This document shows, in pieces, positions 22,274 through 34,437 of a stretch of DNA of 64,000 nt. The stretch's first letter is position 1. Each line of letters opens with the position of its first letter. The DNA lies in the NCBI GenBank assembly GCA_963576725.1, contig OY755251.1, positions 35,677,302 to 35,741,301 on the forward strand, read 5' to 3'. This DNA comes from Azorinus chamasolen. Its lineage: Eukaryota > Mollusca > Bivalvia > Cardiida > Solecurtidae. Under the pieces are notes generated by a model. It searched no databases. It saw only the letters and a list, made by a program, of their open reading frames with translations, and was not told where the DNA came from. The position numbers were made by a program, and so were the translations under genes.

Positions 22274-22855
22274 TTGCACCATTCAGACCGGCTTAAAGAA
22301 GTATTTCAACAACTGCCAATTGTAGCATTCAGACGTGATAAAAATCTATGTGACACACTGTGCATTCAAAAACTAACCGGATTGTTAGACCAAGCAATAC
22401 AGTTTGTTCACAGGGTTGTGCTACTTGCAGTATTCTTGAAATGTCAAGTATTAGTGACACAAATAAGCAATCTGTTTACAATGTGTCTACCAATATTAAC
22501 TGTAGAGAAAGAAATGAATGTAGTATATGCAATTAAATGCAGTAAATGTGATATAATGGTGTATGTCGGTGAGACTGAGAGAGAAATTCGGGAGAGAATG
22601 AAAGAACATTTGAGCGATGTGAGTCATGAGAGAGAGAAGCCAATAAACAGACATTTTAGAATCGATGGTCATAGCAGTGAAAATGTGAGATTTGTAGTTT
22701 TGAAACGGATGTTCCATGTATGTAGAATTGAAAGTCAGATCCATGAAACTGATTGGATATGGAGGCTGAGAACGTACATACCATTTGGCTGTAACATCAA
22801 AGAGGATAATGTGCTAATGCATGCATGTCGTCGTTGCACCCATGACGTCATTTGA
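22274..22855 (+). pseudogene. GIY-YIG endonuclease domain of the Penelope-like element
   Basis: The 193-codon frame becomes recognisable from about residue 80. NVVYAIKCSKCDIMVYVGET has the GIY-like 'VYAI', a CxxC zinc knuckle and the YIG-like 'VYVGET'. REIRERMKEHLSDV follows, with the conserved Arg and His. The C-terminal HETDWIWRLRTYIPFGCN is typical of PLE endonucleases. In an active element this domain nicks the target DNA. The first 80 residues read out of the expected frame, so an upstream frameshift is likely. Confidence 0.85.
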
Positions 22856-22882
22856 TGACGTCATTTTGATGACGTCATGACA
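22852..22882 (+). promoter_or_regulatory. Three CRE-like TGACGTCA palindromes
   Basis: TGACGTCA occurs three times within about 30 bp just after the PLE stop codon, as ATGACGTCATTTGATGACG followed by a further copy. The PLE fragment at 61300 keeps one perfect and one near-perfect copy in the same place, so the cluster belongs to the element. Binding by CREB/ATF proteins is possible but not shown. Confidence 0.5.
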
Positions 22883-23209
22883 TTTTAAATAACAACCCAA
22901 TGTCACCATGACGATGGATCAACATTATTCTCTTTGATTTTATGGCTGAATGCATGTAACAAAATTGCGACGTGTATTTTGATATGATAATCTTTGAAAA
23001 AGGCCCTCAGTGGTCGAAATATTAGATCAGAGCAGTTCAAGTATTTATGTAAAAAACAATTGTCAAAATGCGGTTTGTTGATCAGCTGGGAGATTAACGT
23101 TATTAATGAAATTGAGGTATAATAATGTATAGTGTACAATGGCCTTGCGACTATTACAACACACACATAAGTGTCTTTATTAGTATGTAATTAGACAGTA
23201 GCCTAGTGC

Positions 23210-23292
23210 AGAGTAAACGTCATAATTATACAAAGCTCACTAGAGCTTTCTACATGACCTTCGTTCTGCATTAAGCTACCATCTTAACGTTA
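23210..23292. mobile_element. MITE, family M2, partial
   Basis: 'tagtgcagagtaaacgtcat', an AAAGCTCACTAGAGCTTTCT hairpin and 'gttctgcattaagctaccat' match the M2 interior. Confidence 0.5.
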
Positions 23293-23439
23293 TCAATTGT
23301 TTTTATTGCATGTTAGGATTACACATTTATTACAAGTTGTGTCTTGTGTGTGGTGTTTCCTGCTTAACTTTACTATTTTTAATTCGTGAGGTTACTGATA
23401 TGTACTGGGAATTATTTCTCAATTTAATTGAAATTCAAT

Positions 23440-23760
23440 AAATTCTGAAAGGAGGTGATTCCCCGAGAGCAAAAATTGCAACACAAAAAGAGAACATTGC
23501 AGACTCGGTTTTATTGAGTACTGAAATTCATGATCTCGAAGGATCAGAAGGTATAACAACACTGAGAATGAAGTACGGGGCGACCTTTTACGACCGCCAC
23601 ACAAGCACTTAACACCTGCTGTTGTGAAGATTATAAATTCTGAAGGGATGTGATCCCCCGAGAGCAAAAATTGCAACACAAAAAGAGAAAATTACAGATT
23701 CGGTTTTATTGAGTCTGTTCATGAACAGTAATTGAAAGGGCAACACTGCACCCTCTTTAA
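23440..23760 (-). repeat. SatA, two part-units with an internal deletion
   Basis: The first unit lacks the 'atgagcagtaattgaaagtg' section (the text jumps from TTTTATTGAGT to ACTGAAATTCATG). The 58-bp spacer follows, then a second, truncated unit. The minus-strand 86-codon frame (23419-23679) is a repeat artefact. Confidence 0.75.
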
Positions 23761-24199
23761 AGCCTCTACTAAAAAGATATAAGAGGTAGTAGCCTATCGT
23801 AGAACTAAAGTAATGCAGATAGCTTCTTCCAGAATATTTGCCCTGTAGTAAATTAGGCCTGCTGTTATAATTCCCTTTGTGTTCATTGATGTATTTGAAA
23901 CATACTTATAAATAAGAGCTTGTGCTTAAAGCTACATTACATTTGTTTTCATTAAGCAACCACCTGCTCTGAAACAAATTTATCTAATTCAGTCAGAAAT
24001 ATTCTCTGAAAAGGTCATACTGTATACAATTTATTACAGTATTCAGGGTGCATGTCTTGTAATGTTCTAATGTCTGCCAATAAGAGAATATTGAGAGAGC
24101 TATTGTTGATAATCATAACAGTATGATAAAGATGAAATAAATAATGTAAGAAACAGTATGTCGACGCGAAGCGAACTGTAATTTTATCAGTACTTGAAT

Positions 24200-24910
24200 G
24201 CATATTTCTTGCACTTCAAATTAACTAAACGAAACTTGCAGGAAACACTACATACAAAACACACAGCCACCAGAACAGCACCATGACAAAATGAGCAGCA
24301 AATGTACATGCCTACTAACAGACAAAAAAGAGACACAACACACACCAAAACACATAACAGGGGGAAAAAGAAGTACCGGCTGGAAATTGCCAATGGTGGT
24401 GTAACCGGTTTATGGGCGCAAAACCTCACACCTATTCTATTCCCACTCTAAAAGGCAAACAGTGTAAATAAACGTATCCCCTCTCCAGCTAATCTACAAC
24501 AGCGCTGGCAAATACATTGATAAATTGCATGTAAAACGGAAACATATTTAAGTGAAACAAACTATCAAACTGTCTCTAGTGTATGCAATTCTTGAGCCGC
24601 ATACAGAGTAACTGTGTAAGGGTACGATAAAAACAAGTACAATGATCCGACGTCCTCCTTCAGATTCCGGATTTTAGAAGTCGTCTTCATAGAGTAGCAT
24701 GGACCTGATTGTATTCATAGAGAGCAGTCTGATTGCTAACTGTAAAATAGTTGACAACCATACATGCAGTATTATGTTGTAGTATTATAGGATCATATCC
24801 CCTGTTTAATGATTTGTAACATATTTGACAAACAATGTAAGATAATAGGTACATTAAATACGTTTACGAAGTTTGTAAATCACGTTACCATAACAGTCCT
24901 GATGTGAAAG
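24200..24910 (+). repeat. Dispersed repeat B, longest copy
   Basis: This is the fullest copy in the window and the reference for the others at 480-870, 1885-2010, 10230-10810 and 55660-55860. In order it has: 'caggaaacac', the 'acagccacca' block, the 'aagtaccggctgg' block, GTAACCGGTTTATGGGCGC, AAACGTATCCCCTCTCC, 'gtcctccttcag' and 'ggatcatatcccc'. There is no ORF shared between copies. The ends are not defined, so class is unknown. Confidence 0.65.
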
Positions 24911-25124
24911 CTAAGTGAAGCTAATTGACGTTTGACGTTAATGTCGCTGTAAATATTGCAGCCAGTTCCCATTTATTACATTTGTATTGGGTTATGCGTT
25001 TCAGAAAATATAAGCAGAGCGTTAAGCGGCTTGATATGGCGCCGTTGGAAGTCCTCGGTGTCTCGTATTAATCCAAGATATTTGCAAAAACACGAGTCTG
25101 GTCGGGAATAGAGAACTATTTAGC

Positions 25125-25330
25125 CATCCCCGTCATAGATACGCTTTTCATCCGTCTGCAAACAGAAAATACCCAGGTCATATAGGAGCCGATCAGGATA
25201 TGTCATGTTTGCTGATGAAAATTGATAGATCTGTTTCTTTACTTTCTAAAATGGCAACCAATCTCCACCGTCCATGTGTAATTATAACTATTTTGATCAT
25301 GACTGAGGTAATGAAATATAGAACAGAGAA
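25125..25330 (+). mobile_element. MITE, family M1, decayed
   Basis: TCTGCAAACAGAAAATACCC, a reduced hairpin (GGAGCCGATCAGGATATGTC) and the downstream 'tgatagatctgtttctttactttctaaaatgg' are in the order seen at 37120-37330. Confidence 0.55.
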
Positions 25331-25449
25331 AAGGATTACGATCGATTTAAGTCAATATAACTATCCCTCATGATTTAATCTAAAGTTAAAAGCCAGAGAA
25401 TCTAATTCAATACGGATATATTTAGGTGCATTCATGGTCGCTATTTAAT

Positions 25450-25685
25450 ATCGACATGTACTTCATTCTCAGTGTTGTTATACCTTCTGATCCTTCGAGA
25501 TCATGAATTTCAGTACTTCTTGTTCTGAAAATTGAATACCGCTTAAGCCGGTGCTAGGGGGCGTGAGCAGTGTTGCACTTTCAATTACTGCTCATGAACA
25601 GACTCAATAAAACCGAGTCTGCAATTTTCTCTTTTTGTGTTGCAATGTTTGCTTTCGGGGGATCACCTCCCTTCAGAATTTATGT
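25450..25685 (+). repeat. SatA unit, plus-strand copy
   Basis: This is a single nearly full unit in the opposite orientation to the others: TGTTGTTATACC at its start, the hairpin CAGACTCAATAAAACCGAGT, then CACCTCCCTTCAGAATTTAT. It lacks the final ACAACA. Confidence 0.75.
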
Positions 25686-26293
25686 ATTTGGAGGTGTGCT
25701 CTGTTATGGATTTGCAAAAGAACAACATTAGAATCTACCAAAAGTAAGAACAATTTCAAACTCTTAGCAACTAGTTAAACACCCCTCGTGACTATACTCG
25801 TATCTGATAAATGTAAGCATACGAAGCACGCGTACCGTTGTCTTAAGCCTATTTCCGTTGTCGTAAGTAGCCACTATCAAGGAGTGGTGTGGCACTGCTT
25901 TTGATATTGAGCATGATATTGGCCAGTCCGCCGTGATTATCTTTAAAAATAGAATGAGTCCAGGTGATACTGTATAAAATACGTTTACGTGGTGTTTACC
26001 CAACATGTGGCAATAGTATCCACGGCAATATTAGCAATTCTGACATATGCAAATAAGGCAGTTTTCACGTCTATTCATTAGTTATGATCAAGATCTAGTA
26101 CCAGTCACAAATCGTGAAATGGAATGTTCCGTATTAAAACTGAACGTGAAGTGTCATCGTATGAATTTTCTAACAAATAACATTCGTAACTGTCAAGTAT
26201 GATTTGTAACAAATGCCAGCTAACAGTTACATATTTGAATCTCTAGTGAATGTTTCATCAGCACGTTCTGACTGAATACCATTGAGCTGTGTG

Positions 26294-26480
26294 TACAGTG
26301 GAGCCCGTCTTAAGCGCCCAGTCATTTATTGAACATAGGAGTCTTTAAAAGTAAGTGGACGCATAAAGCTTCTAATAGGAGCTTTCTGCATTAGGTTTGA
26401 CCTGTATTAAGCTACTACTTGCCTTACAGTACGATGAATAAAACATTTTTCCATGGCCGCTTAAGATAGGTTCTACTGCA
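26294..26480. mobile_element. MITE, family M2, diverged complete copy
   Basis: TACAGTGGAGCCCGTCTTAA at the left and its near-inverse TTAAGATAGGTTCTACTG at the right enclose an AGCTTCTAATAGGAGCT hairpin. Confidence 0.6.
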
Positions 26481-26547
26481 TGTACATGCAAACTTGGCAC
26501 ACTGTAATCTCACCTTAGTTGTGACGTTGTATGAATGCATGACAAGC

Positions 26548-26750
26548 GTATTTCCCTTTACTCCGTATACGTCTTTGGTACGCCTTTGCACACAAAATAG
26601 ATCCAGGTCAGATACGTCCTGTAGCATGTTCTCTTTGAAATAACATAGACGTGGGTGTACTGTTTCTTTGAGCATCAACACTTCATTTGTCCACATGCCA
26701 TTATAATCTACATCCATTGTGTCATCATTTCTCTCATTCATGGAGTAAAG
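26548..26750. mobile_element. MITE, family M1, decayed
   Basis: The ends CCCTTTACTCCGTATACG and TTCATGGAGTAAAGG are inverted, with 'gcctttgcacac' and 'agatccaggtcagat' blocks inside. The 105-codon minus frame covering it is not a gene. Confidence 0.5.
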
Positions 26751-26789
26751 GAATAAAGCGGAAACATGAGCTGTAGAATCAGATCTATA

Positions 26790-26995
26790 TCATGTTTAAA
26801 ACAAGCAGAGCAGACCTTGATCAGACGGTTCCTACAGGAGCCGTCTGATCTGGGTCTACTCTGTTTGCAAACGCGTAATACCACGTTTATATGAGGGAAA
26901 TGGTCAAGCCTTTACCCCATAAATAGGGCTTACTATGCATTTGCAAACAGAGTAGACCTAGATCATACACCTCCTGTAGGAAATGTAAGATGCAT
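26790..26995. mobile_element. Two adjacent M1 hairpins, head to head
   Basis: AGCAGAGCAGACCTTGATCA to TGATCTGGGTCTACTCTG forms a complete hairpin at about 26805-26875. A second, incomplete one starts at GCAAACAGAGTAGACC near 26944. ATGAGGGAAATGG and CCCCATAAATAGG lie between them. Confidence 0.6.
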
Positions 26996-27172
26996 GTCGA
27001 TCTATAAAGCGCATATCACCAGGATCCAATCTTTTGGAACTCGGTCAATAGTTTGTGACCAGTTTGATTGAATCGGAAGTAGTGAAAATGGAACCAGATC
27101 CACAGATGAGCTAATATTAGTCGCAGCGGGTTATATGTTTAGATGCGATCCACTCTGATATATACGGTAAAA

Positions 27173-27374
27173 ACCCTCTAATACAACCACCAAAACCAAG
27201 TATAATACTGGGTCGTAGAGGCGGGTGGTTGCGCTTAATGCAGGATGAAAGTTATGCAGAAAGCTCCTAAATGAGCTTTCTGCATTACTTTCGCCCTGCA
27301 TTAAGCAACCACCTGCTTTAAAACACGATCATGTATAATTAATTTAGTGGTCATTTTAGAGGGATTCTATTGTA
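27173..27374. mobile_element. MITE, family M2, complete copy
   Basis: The TA-bounded ends CGGTAAAAACCCTCTAAT and the near-inverse TTTTAGAGGGATTCTATTG flank the hairpin GCAGAAAGCTCC and GAGCTTTCTGC, with long arms either side (GTGGTTGCGCTTAATGCAGG and CCTGCATTAAGCAACCAC). Confidence 0.75.
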
Positions 27375-27647
27375 TATAATATATATGAATGATGTGCATG
27401 TTCTATAAACTAATAATTATCGAATCGAGCGGTTAGTATTAACATATGGTAACAATAAGGATTTAGAAAACTGTATTTTCTTTTAAAAAGTTCGGACTCC
27501 GATGTTACACCGGATGATTTGGTGTGATTTGGTGTCTTATTAGGAACTAAACCTTTTTGCAAATGTCAACACTACTTGACCACACACATTTCTACCTTAC
27601 GTAGGTTTAAACATAGTCTTTAAAGTGACTATTGCATTACCACATTA

Positions 27648-27858
27648 AACCCTTACTCAATAGATACGCCTTTCCACGCCTTTGCAAACAGAGTGGACCC
27701 AGATCAGACGGCTCCTATTGAAGCCGTCTGTCCATAGTCTGCTCTGTTTGTTTATGATATGATATAGATTCCTGTTTCCATGTGATATTATAACAATTAA
27801 TCTAAATAATGTTCATGGTATAATCATTTCTTATATTAATATTCATGGAGGAAATGCT
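27648..27858 (+). mobile_element. MITE, family M1, good copy
   Basis: It has GCCTTTGCAAACAGAGTGGA, CCCAGATCAGACGGCTCC and a return arm with a small deletion, then CTGCTCTGTTTG, 'tatgatatgatatagattcctg' and the inverted end ATTCATGGAGGAAATG. It is about 210 bp with no ORF. Confidence 0.7.
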
Positions 27859-28269
27859 TGCATTGGTGGGTGCTGATAACTTTCAAACTTATAGGTCCTA
27901 ATTTGTTCACACAATATTACTCCAGTAGAAAAATAACTAATAATTTAATTAAAAAAGTTTTTTTTTTAAATAAAATCAATGACACTGGCATGTGCGGCTT
28001 TAAAAACGAGTTTCTTTCATTGGACTCCATTAACTTCATGAGTGTAGCTTAATGAATTCCTCAAGGTTTCCCTTGGGACATATAAAGACAGACATGCCTA
28101 TCTAAGCATAGATTGAATCGTCTTTTATGACATACGTGAGATAGAATTGGCCCATAACACATCTTATGAGTCTGTTTCTTAATGTTTGATATCATCTCTT
28201 TATTATCATCACAATAGATTGTAATTATTGTTATAGCTGCCCTCGCCCACGGTACAATAATAAAAAGCG

Positions 28270-28630
28270 AAGCGTGATATAGGTAAACAACGAGCAGTGA
28301 ACCGTGAATGTACTTTACATTTAGAAACGACAGTCAATCACAATTTTCTCCTGCAGGTATTTATGCTGACAGAATGCTGATTCCCCCAAAAAGTGGACTG
28401 TGTTGATTTTTATGGTTCATTGCTCGTTGTTTACTTATAGCGGTGGTATGATATAGGTAAACAACGATCCGTGACTGTAAGATAACTTTTGGTACGTTGC
28501 ACGATTTAGGGGTATCGGCATTGCTGCAATCCATCTACTATGATAATCATGTACTTTAAATGCGACAGTCAATCACGATTTTTTGTGCAGGTTTTTATGC
28601 TGACAGAATGCTGCCCACCCACCCACCCTC

Positions 28631-28670
<40 letters not shown>

Positions 28671-28720
28671 GACTACGCTGATGTTTTACGGTTCACGGCT
28701 CGTTGTTTACTTAAAGTATG
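28270..28720. mobile_element. Two adjacent copies of a TIR element, with a (CA)n tract
   Basis: GATATAGGTAAACAACGAGC opens the first copy and GCTCGTTGTTTACTTA closes it (about 28277-28437). The second copy opens with GATATAGGTAAACAACGATC and closes with GCTCGTTGTTTACTTA at about 28715. Both contain 'gcgacagtcaatcac' (or 'acgacagtcaatcac') and 'atgctgacagaatgctg'. The second has about 16-17 CA units near 28632-28668. The terminal repeats are about 25 bp (GTAAACAACGAGC followed by a GTGAACC-like stretch). Confidence 0.65.
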
Positions 28721-30455
28721 CGTCCGCAGGTGTTTTAGTCCTTACCGAGAACTCGCTCGTCTGCATGGAAATGGTATAGTGTGGTTTAAACTATCAAAGT
28801 CTTTAAACAACTGTGACATGTTTTAACTCATTTCTTCTTTAAAACGACACAAAAGCTGTGGCTTAGACAATAATGTAGTGTACTTCTTTATGGATGCGAA
28901 ACCCTTTATCGCCCAGTTTCTCTGCACTATTTCCAATTATATATTTGATTATTGTATATATCAAGATGGCTGGATCAAAGGAGCTATTATTTCGAAATAT
29001 CAAAGGCCTGAATGGCCATAATGCCTTTCGGGTTTGATATGGATGTTAAGTGTAAGGGGCGAAAGTGCTGTACACGTTAATAACAATAACGTCTTAGAAT
29101 TGATAAAAGTATTAATAACAACACATTTTGTGAAACACGATGCCCCTGATTGTGACCAATATAAATTTGACCCGTAATGTGACATTTAACTGTTATATGA
29201 CCTTGATTTTAATAAGCCCCCCCCCCCTCAACCTCCAAAAAATAAATAGAAATGTTCGCCTCCGTAAGTTGCACAGGCATGCCAGGTTTGAAGTATGTAT
29301 GTGCAATTGCTACAAAGTTATTGCCATCATTAAAGTTTGAGCCAAGCCAACAAACCAACAAACAGGGCATTTTTGTTCAACTAATTCTTACACATAACAT
29401 TTATTTTTCCATGTTCAGCACTCGTTTATTTTGATAAAATGTAGTCTGCTTACAAATTGAAGGTAGACTTTTTTATTTTTAATTACTAAGTAGATCCATA
29501 CATGTACATACAATTACGGTAGTTGTTTTGAACCTGATGAAACTCAAATTCAGAACTACAGTCTGAAGTAGAGTTGTAATCTGGGAAAGACATTTCAACA
29601 AATTGCTACCTACTTTCGCTTTTACACGACACAAACGTCTTGAGCAAACGACAGTGTCGGCGACTCGGCAGTTACACGATACATAAAAGAGGCTCTATTT
29701 TCACAGTTGTTATTGACACTGGAATATAATTTGATTGAATATGTGTTGAAAACCTTCTATGGATAATACTTACTTTGATAAGCCGATAGAACCACGTGCT
29801 TTTACGGTTTTACTTCTTGTAAGACTTAGACTTGTGTTGAGGTTGGGTGCCATAATCAAAACACGCTGTTCGATGCGTGATACATGTGTATATGCGAATT
29901 CCGAATTTCATTGGTTGATTATTTTAGATTTCTTTGACCTTGTCATTTATGAAACTTCCTATTTCTAATTTGAGTACGGGTCAAACGGAAATGACCGAAT
30001 ACGACGCAAAAGGCAGTTTGAATGGCTGAAGTTGTAGGTCTATATGCTAATCAGTTACGAATGTGTATAAAAATGCAATCGGAAACCTCGGCTATATTCC
30101 TTCTGCTTTAGAACGCCAAGGTATTGCGAAAACTACGGTAAAATATTCGTTCGCCGCTTCTTTGGAGTTTATTAAAATTCAAGACTTTTAAAAAGTTTGT
30201 CTTTGTGTAGATTAGTAGTAATTATCTTACACAGCGAATCATTATTAAATACATGAAGAGTAAACAAATTCATGAACATTTTACAACCAAACTAGTGCAG
30301 ACTTGAAGAAAACTATTTTATCTTGCGCATGTTCACTAGACAAGTGAACTCGTTGCCGTAAAGAGATCGATTGCTATATGGCTCCGAAAGCCATAATAAA
30401 ACGGTAACAAACAAGATTCATCAATTTATAGGGATATACCTCTAGTAAATATAAC
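28720..30455. other. No recognisable gene
   Basis: Only short frames are present. A C-homopolymer lies near 29217. A small stem of 'atatcaaaggcctgaatgg' lies near 28998. I find no repeat-family match within the window. Confidence 0.4.
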
Positions 30456-30459
30456 ATCA

Positions 30460-31990
30460 AATATATTCTCTTTTATATTGCGAAACCGTCTGAATAAATG
30501 GAGTCAGAAAAATAACTGGTTTCCAGATTGCCAATTTGGATTTCGTGATAACCGATCTACAGCTGACACAATATTTCTGCTCCATGGTATCATAAGAATG
30601 TTTTAGCTCAGCAGTTTCAGTTATGGTGCATTTTTATCGACTACCTGCGGACTTGTGATACCGTTAATCGGGAGACTCTATGGTATAAATTAATTCAGTC
30701 AGGCATTAGTTGTAAAATGTTGATAAAGTGTATGTATAGCAGTGTGTGGTCGTATGTTAAACTATCAGATTGTAATATGTCTGAATTATTTGACGTCACG
30801 ATAGGTTTAAAGCAAGGCGAACCATTATCACCCAGTTTATTTCTACTTTTCCTAAATGACAATGTCGATAACCTTAATTTTCAATCATTAACTGATAATT
30901 ATTTTGAATTGCAATGTATTACGATGTATGGTCAAAATACCTAATTTCTTTTACTGACGATATTATTCTGTTCACTACAGATCCAATTAGTTTGCAGTCA
31001 CATATTGATAGCAGTTACCAATACTCTGTTAAATGGAGTCTAAGAATAAATATGTCATAAACAAAGGTTTTAATATTCGAAAAACGTAGAAGTAATCACA
31101 ATATTGAGTTTTATATAAATGGAGAACAAGTAGAAATAGTAAACAGATTTACATATTTAAGCATCACATTTAATAACGTTGGGCCTTTCACGAATGCTGC
31201 AAAGTGTTTGCATGGTCAGGCTCTAAAGGCTTTCTATATCTTTTTAACAAAATATGTTTGTATGTCAAGACAAAACTTGCGCTGTTCGATAGATTTGTTG
31301 TTTCGATTTTATTATACGGGGCTGAATTTTGGGATGTTTATAATTTGAAAGAAGTTGATAAGTTGCACCTAAGATTCATCAATGCATGGTGAATAAGGTA
31401 GGTTCCCGTTGACGCTTTTATGTAAAGAACGGGTACTTAAGTTCTGGTGTAAGATAAGAAATAAAATTGGTTCACCGATGTACGAATAAATAATTAATTA
31501 TGTTATTAATCATCTCGGACTTACTAAGGTACGGCTAAATCTTGATGACGATACTAATTATGCACCATTAATAAAGATGCGACTAAGATACCAGTTTATT
31601 CAAGATCGGAATGACTCTCGATGACCAAATTAAGTACGTATTGTAGATTTAAAAACAGTATTTGTTTTGAAGAGTATTTAAATAAAATTATGAATGATGA
31701 GCTGCGCTAAATATTTTCTCGTTTTAGATTAAGCTCGCATGAATACTCCTGAGATGGAATTTGGGTGTTTTAGTGGAATATTATGAGAACACATTTAACG
31801 CTTTCATGTCGACGACAAACAAGAAAATCCAATAAATACAAGTAAATATATCAAGGAGTGTATGCATTTCCGTAAAACTATCCTGGATACCCATGCTGCT
31901 TTGTAATTATTTGTCCTTTTGTTAATTATGTTTGCATATGCCATATTCCGCATGTATTGTTGTAAATGGTCAAATGCAATATATATTACT
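30460..31990 (+). pseudogene. 5'-truncated LINE (non-LTR retrotransposon) reverse transcriptase
   Basis: Pieces of a LINE RT are read in three frames. FGFRDNRSTADTIFLLHGII is the 'GFR..rST.DaI..L...I' box. FIDYLRTCDTVNRETLWYKL follows, with the first catalytic Asp altered in context. ELFDVTIGLKQGEPLSPSLF is the 'G..QGe.LSP.LF' box (frame 30717-30944). DDIILFTTDP is the YxDD region. Later, VKTKLALFDRFVVSILLYGA (frame 31204-31392) and KLHLRF form the C-terminal connection domain. Stops and shifts are frequent. The family is Jockey/CR1- or RTE-like, which I cannot separate by eye. The 3' untranslated end runs to about 31990 without a clear tail. Confidence 0.75.
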
Positions 31991-32169
31991 GATTTGCCAA
32001 TGAAACTACAAACTGATTAACATGAGCGAAAAAAATAGTGTCCGCTCATGTTTGTATTTGGTGAAATTTTAACTACTTTCAATTAGCTCAAGCTTATGAG
32101 AAACTATTACCTACTATTATCTTAAACATATTGGATCCTAATGCGATATAGAGTAAATTTGGCGTCCAA

Positions 32170-32400
32170 TCTAGGTTTCACCTGTCCTAAGCGGTTATTA
32201 ATTTATTGAATACAGAAGCCTTGAACAACAGGTGGTTGCTTAGTGCAGGGCAAACGGAATGCCGCAAGTTTCTATATGTTTTCTGCATTACTTTTGACCT
32301 GCTTTAAGCGACCACCTGCCTTACATACATATAATTAGACTTCTGTTTGATTGTCGCTTTTAGACTTCTGTTTGATTGTCGCTTAAGACATGTTACACAT
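32170..32400. mobile_element. MITE, family M2, diverged
   Basis: 'aggtggttgcttagtgcagg' and 'cctgctttaagcgaccacct' pair around a decayed hairpin. Near the right end the 24-mer containing GACTTCTGTTTGATTGTCGC is duplicated in tandem. Confidence 0.55.
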
Positions 32401-32664
32401 GTTGGCGCGTTTGTTAGCCTAGACGAGACTTAGTTTAGATAGACGGGTCCTGCATGAGCCGTTTGATTAATATCAACACTCCTTTTGCACGTGGAGACAT
32501 ATAGTGAGTTTCTCAAACAATCATGTGTTTACCTGCAAATATAGATTATTGTTGATTTTGTTATTATCTGTTATATTAATATTAACAAGTTATAGGCTGT
32601 TATTGCCTAATCGGTTATTCATACATCTACAACGATTGTTTTATACCTCATACATGTCTGCATG

Positions 32665-32775
32665 ACACACATGCACACATATGCGTACGTACAGACACAC
32701 ACGCGTAAACACACATATACACACAGACACATACACAGACAGACATGCAGACAGACAGACAGACAGACAAACACT
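32665..32775. repeat. Simple repeats (CA)n and (GACA)n
   Basis: This is a low-complexity purine/pyrimidine stretch with several ACACAC runs and six GACA units. The 72-codon minus frame over it is not a gene. Confidence 0.8.
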
Positions 32776-34437
32776 CACATATACATATAATTGCACAGAT
32801 AAACATACGCATTATACACACATATTGAATGACCGATGTTCGAAAAACATATTCGACTAGGTTCATAGTATATTATGCTAAAACGACAAAAAAAGTACAC
32901 TGAATGTATGAATTCTAAACAGAGCCATTGTTAGTCTTTTCAAAAAGGGATTTGCTTGCCCGTTTCAATATTTCCGCTGTAAATCACACGATGTCAGTTA
33001 GTAGAAAATATTAGATGTCGAGTTATTTCCCTTCAGCTGTATTAACCATAGTCATAAGTGAATCTAGAAATCAATACGAAAGGAATATAACACAGGATTA
33101 AATATATGTATTGCTATGACACCGCTGCTTTCAACATCTGATACATTCATTGTCCAACCAAATGCACATATTCATCAGTCCATCCATCCATACACCAATA
33201 TATAACGTCATGTGATTGTGACCACACTAACACTTCTGTTAATAACGTATATGTTTGGTTTGACCAAACAAATTAACAATTCGTTTTAATACTTGTACAT
33301 ATATGTTAATCATGGTGAATAAAAGTAAACTGTATGTATTTTACTGTTACTCTGAAAATGTATACCATGGTTTTACTATTTTTGTATTTATGTTAATTCC
33401 TGCTTTATATAAATATCTTGTAGATTTTTAATGCAATAAACTATTATATGGAATTGTAAACATATTTCAGTTGAATGTATAGATCTCAAATTAATTGTAA
33501 AAGAAACGAATAGTATACCCTCATTAAAAATCGTTCTCGGAGGATCATACCGTATCACAGTTGATTGGATCAATTCATACCAATGTTCTGTTAGTAAACA
33601 TTAGAATACTGAAAATACAAAGTGAAATTATCGAGCATTGCTGTGAAATCCATTATTTATGAAATATCTTAATTTGTTCATATTGAATGATCTTGGTCTA
33701 CACTGTGTGCAGTTAACTGATGTATCGTGTTCCAACGGGGTAAATATACAGAAGAAATGGTATTGGTGTAATATACTGTTTTGCGATGTATTATAGAATA
33801 GTGAAACCACATTCCAGTAGTGATTATTTATGTATTTCGTTTTGTTATTCGTAGGTGTTGATCTGATATATACAGAATCATATTGTCGTGAATACCAGCT
33901 CCTAAAACCAACCATCTATCGATCCTCGAATATTTGTAAACGAAGTTGTTTTATTTAACATTTCTGCGAGTCTCATTTTTAGAACTTTGCAATTTGATTT
34001 CCCTTTTATGCATAAACGAATGGGTTGCGTTGTACAAAGTATTTAATGTGCGATAAATTTCATTTAAATTTTCATTAGGTTTAAAAACAACGTCTCCTGT
34101 TGTTTCTGCTTTGTGTCAGAATGCAGGTACAATGCAGACACAATTAATGTATTCAGGTCAGAGATTAGCTGCTGGTATCATGTTCGTGTATTTTATCTGT
34201 TGCAACAAGCATTTCGTGATTCCATTGATTACATCTTAAATTCTGGAGTGCTGATTAATCCAACAGTTTTACAATTTCAATGTTTTGCAATTATTTAATC
34301 TAAGTATCACATCACATTAATTTGTTATATTGATTTGTTCAATCGATGTCATATGCTCCGTGATAACTCAAGGTATTGATCGTAGTACTGACCTGACCGT
34401 GCACGAATTTATATGAGCGTAGAGGCGTAATAGAAAC

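Larger units (their letters stand above)
20985..23050 (+). mobile_element. Penelope-like element, nearly full length but broken
   Basis: It carries a reverse transcriptase followed by a GIY-YIG endonuclease in one direction, which defines endonuclease-bearing Penelope-like elements. It ends in a short terminal motif (TGGTCGAAATATTAGATCAG) also seen at 19570-19664, 56078-56178 and 61420-61480. The 5' end seems truncated, because no reading corresponding to the RT N-terminus is seen upstream of about 20985. Several frameshifts and stops (near 21290, 21845, 21950 and 22240) prevent expression of a full polyprotein. Confidence 0.88.
31990..34435. other. Intergenic; M2 fragment and simple repeats only
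   Basis: Apart from the M2-like element at about 32170-32400 and the CA/GACA tracts at 32660-32775, I see nothing. Minus-strand frames at 33388-33573 and 33628-33915, and the plus-strand frame at 34113-34298, have no recognisable domain. Confidence 0.4.

Noticed and set aside
28540..28826. Two overlapping frames with poly-His/Thr runs
   Set aside because: They are translations of a (CA)n microsatellite.
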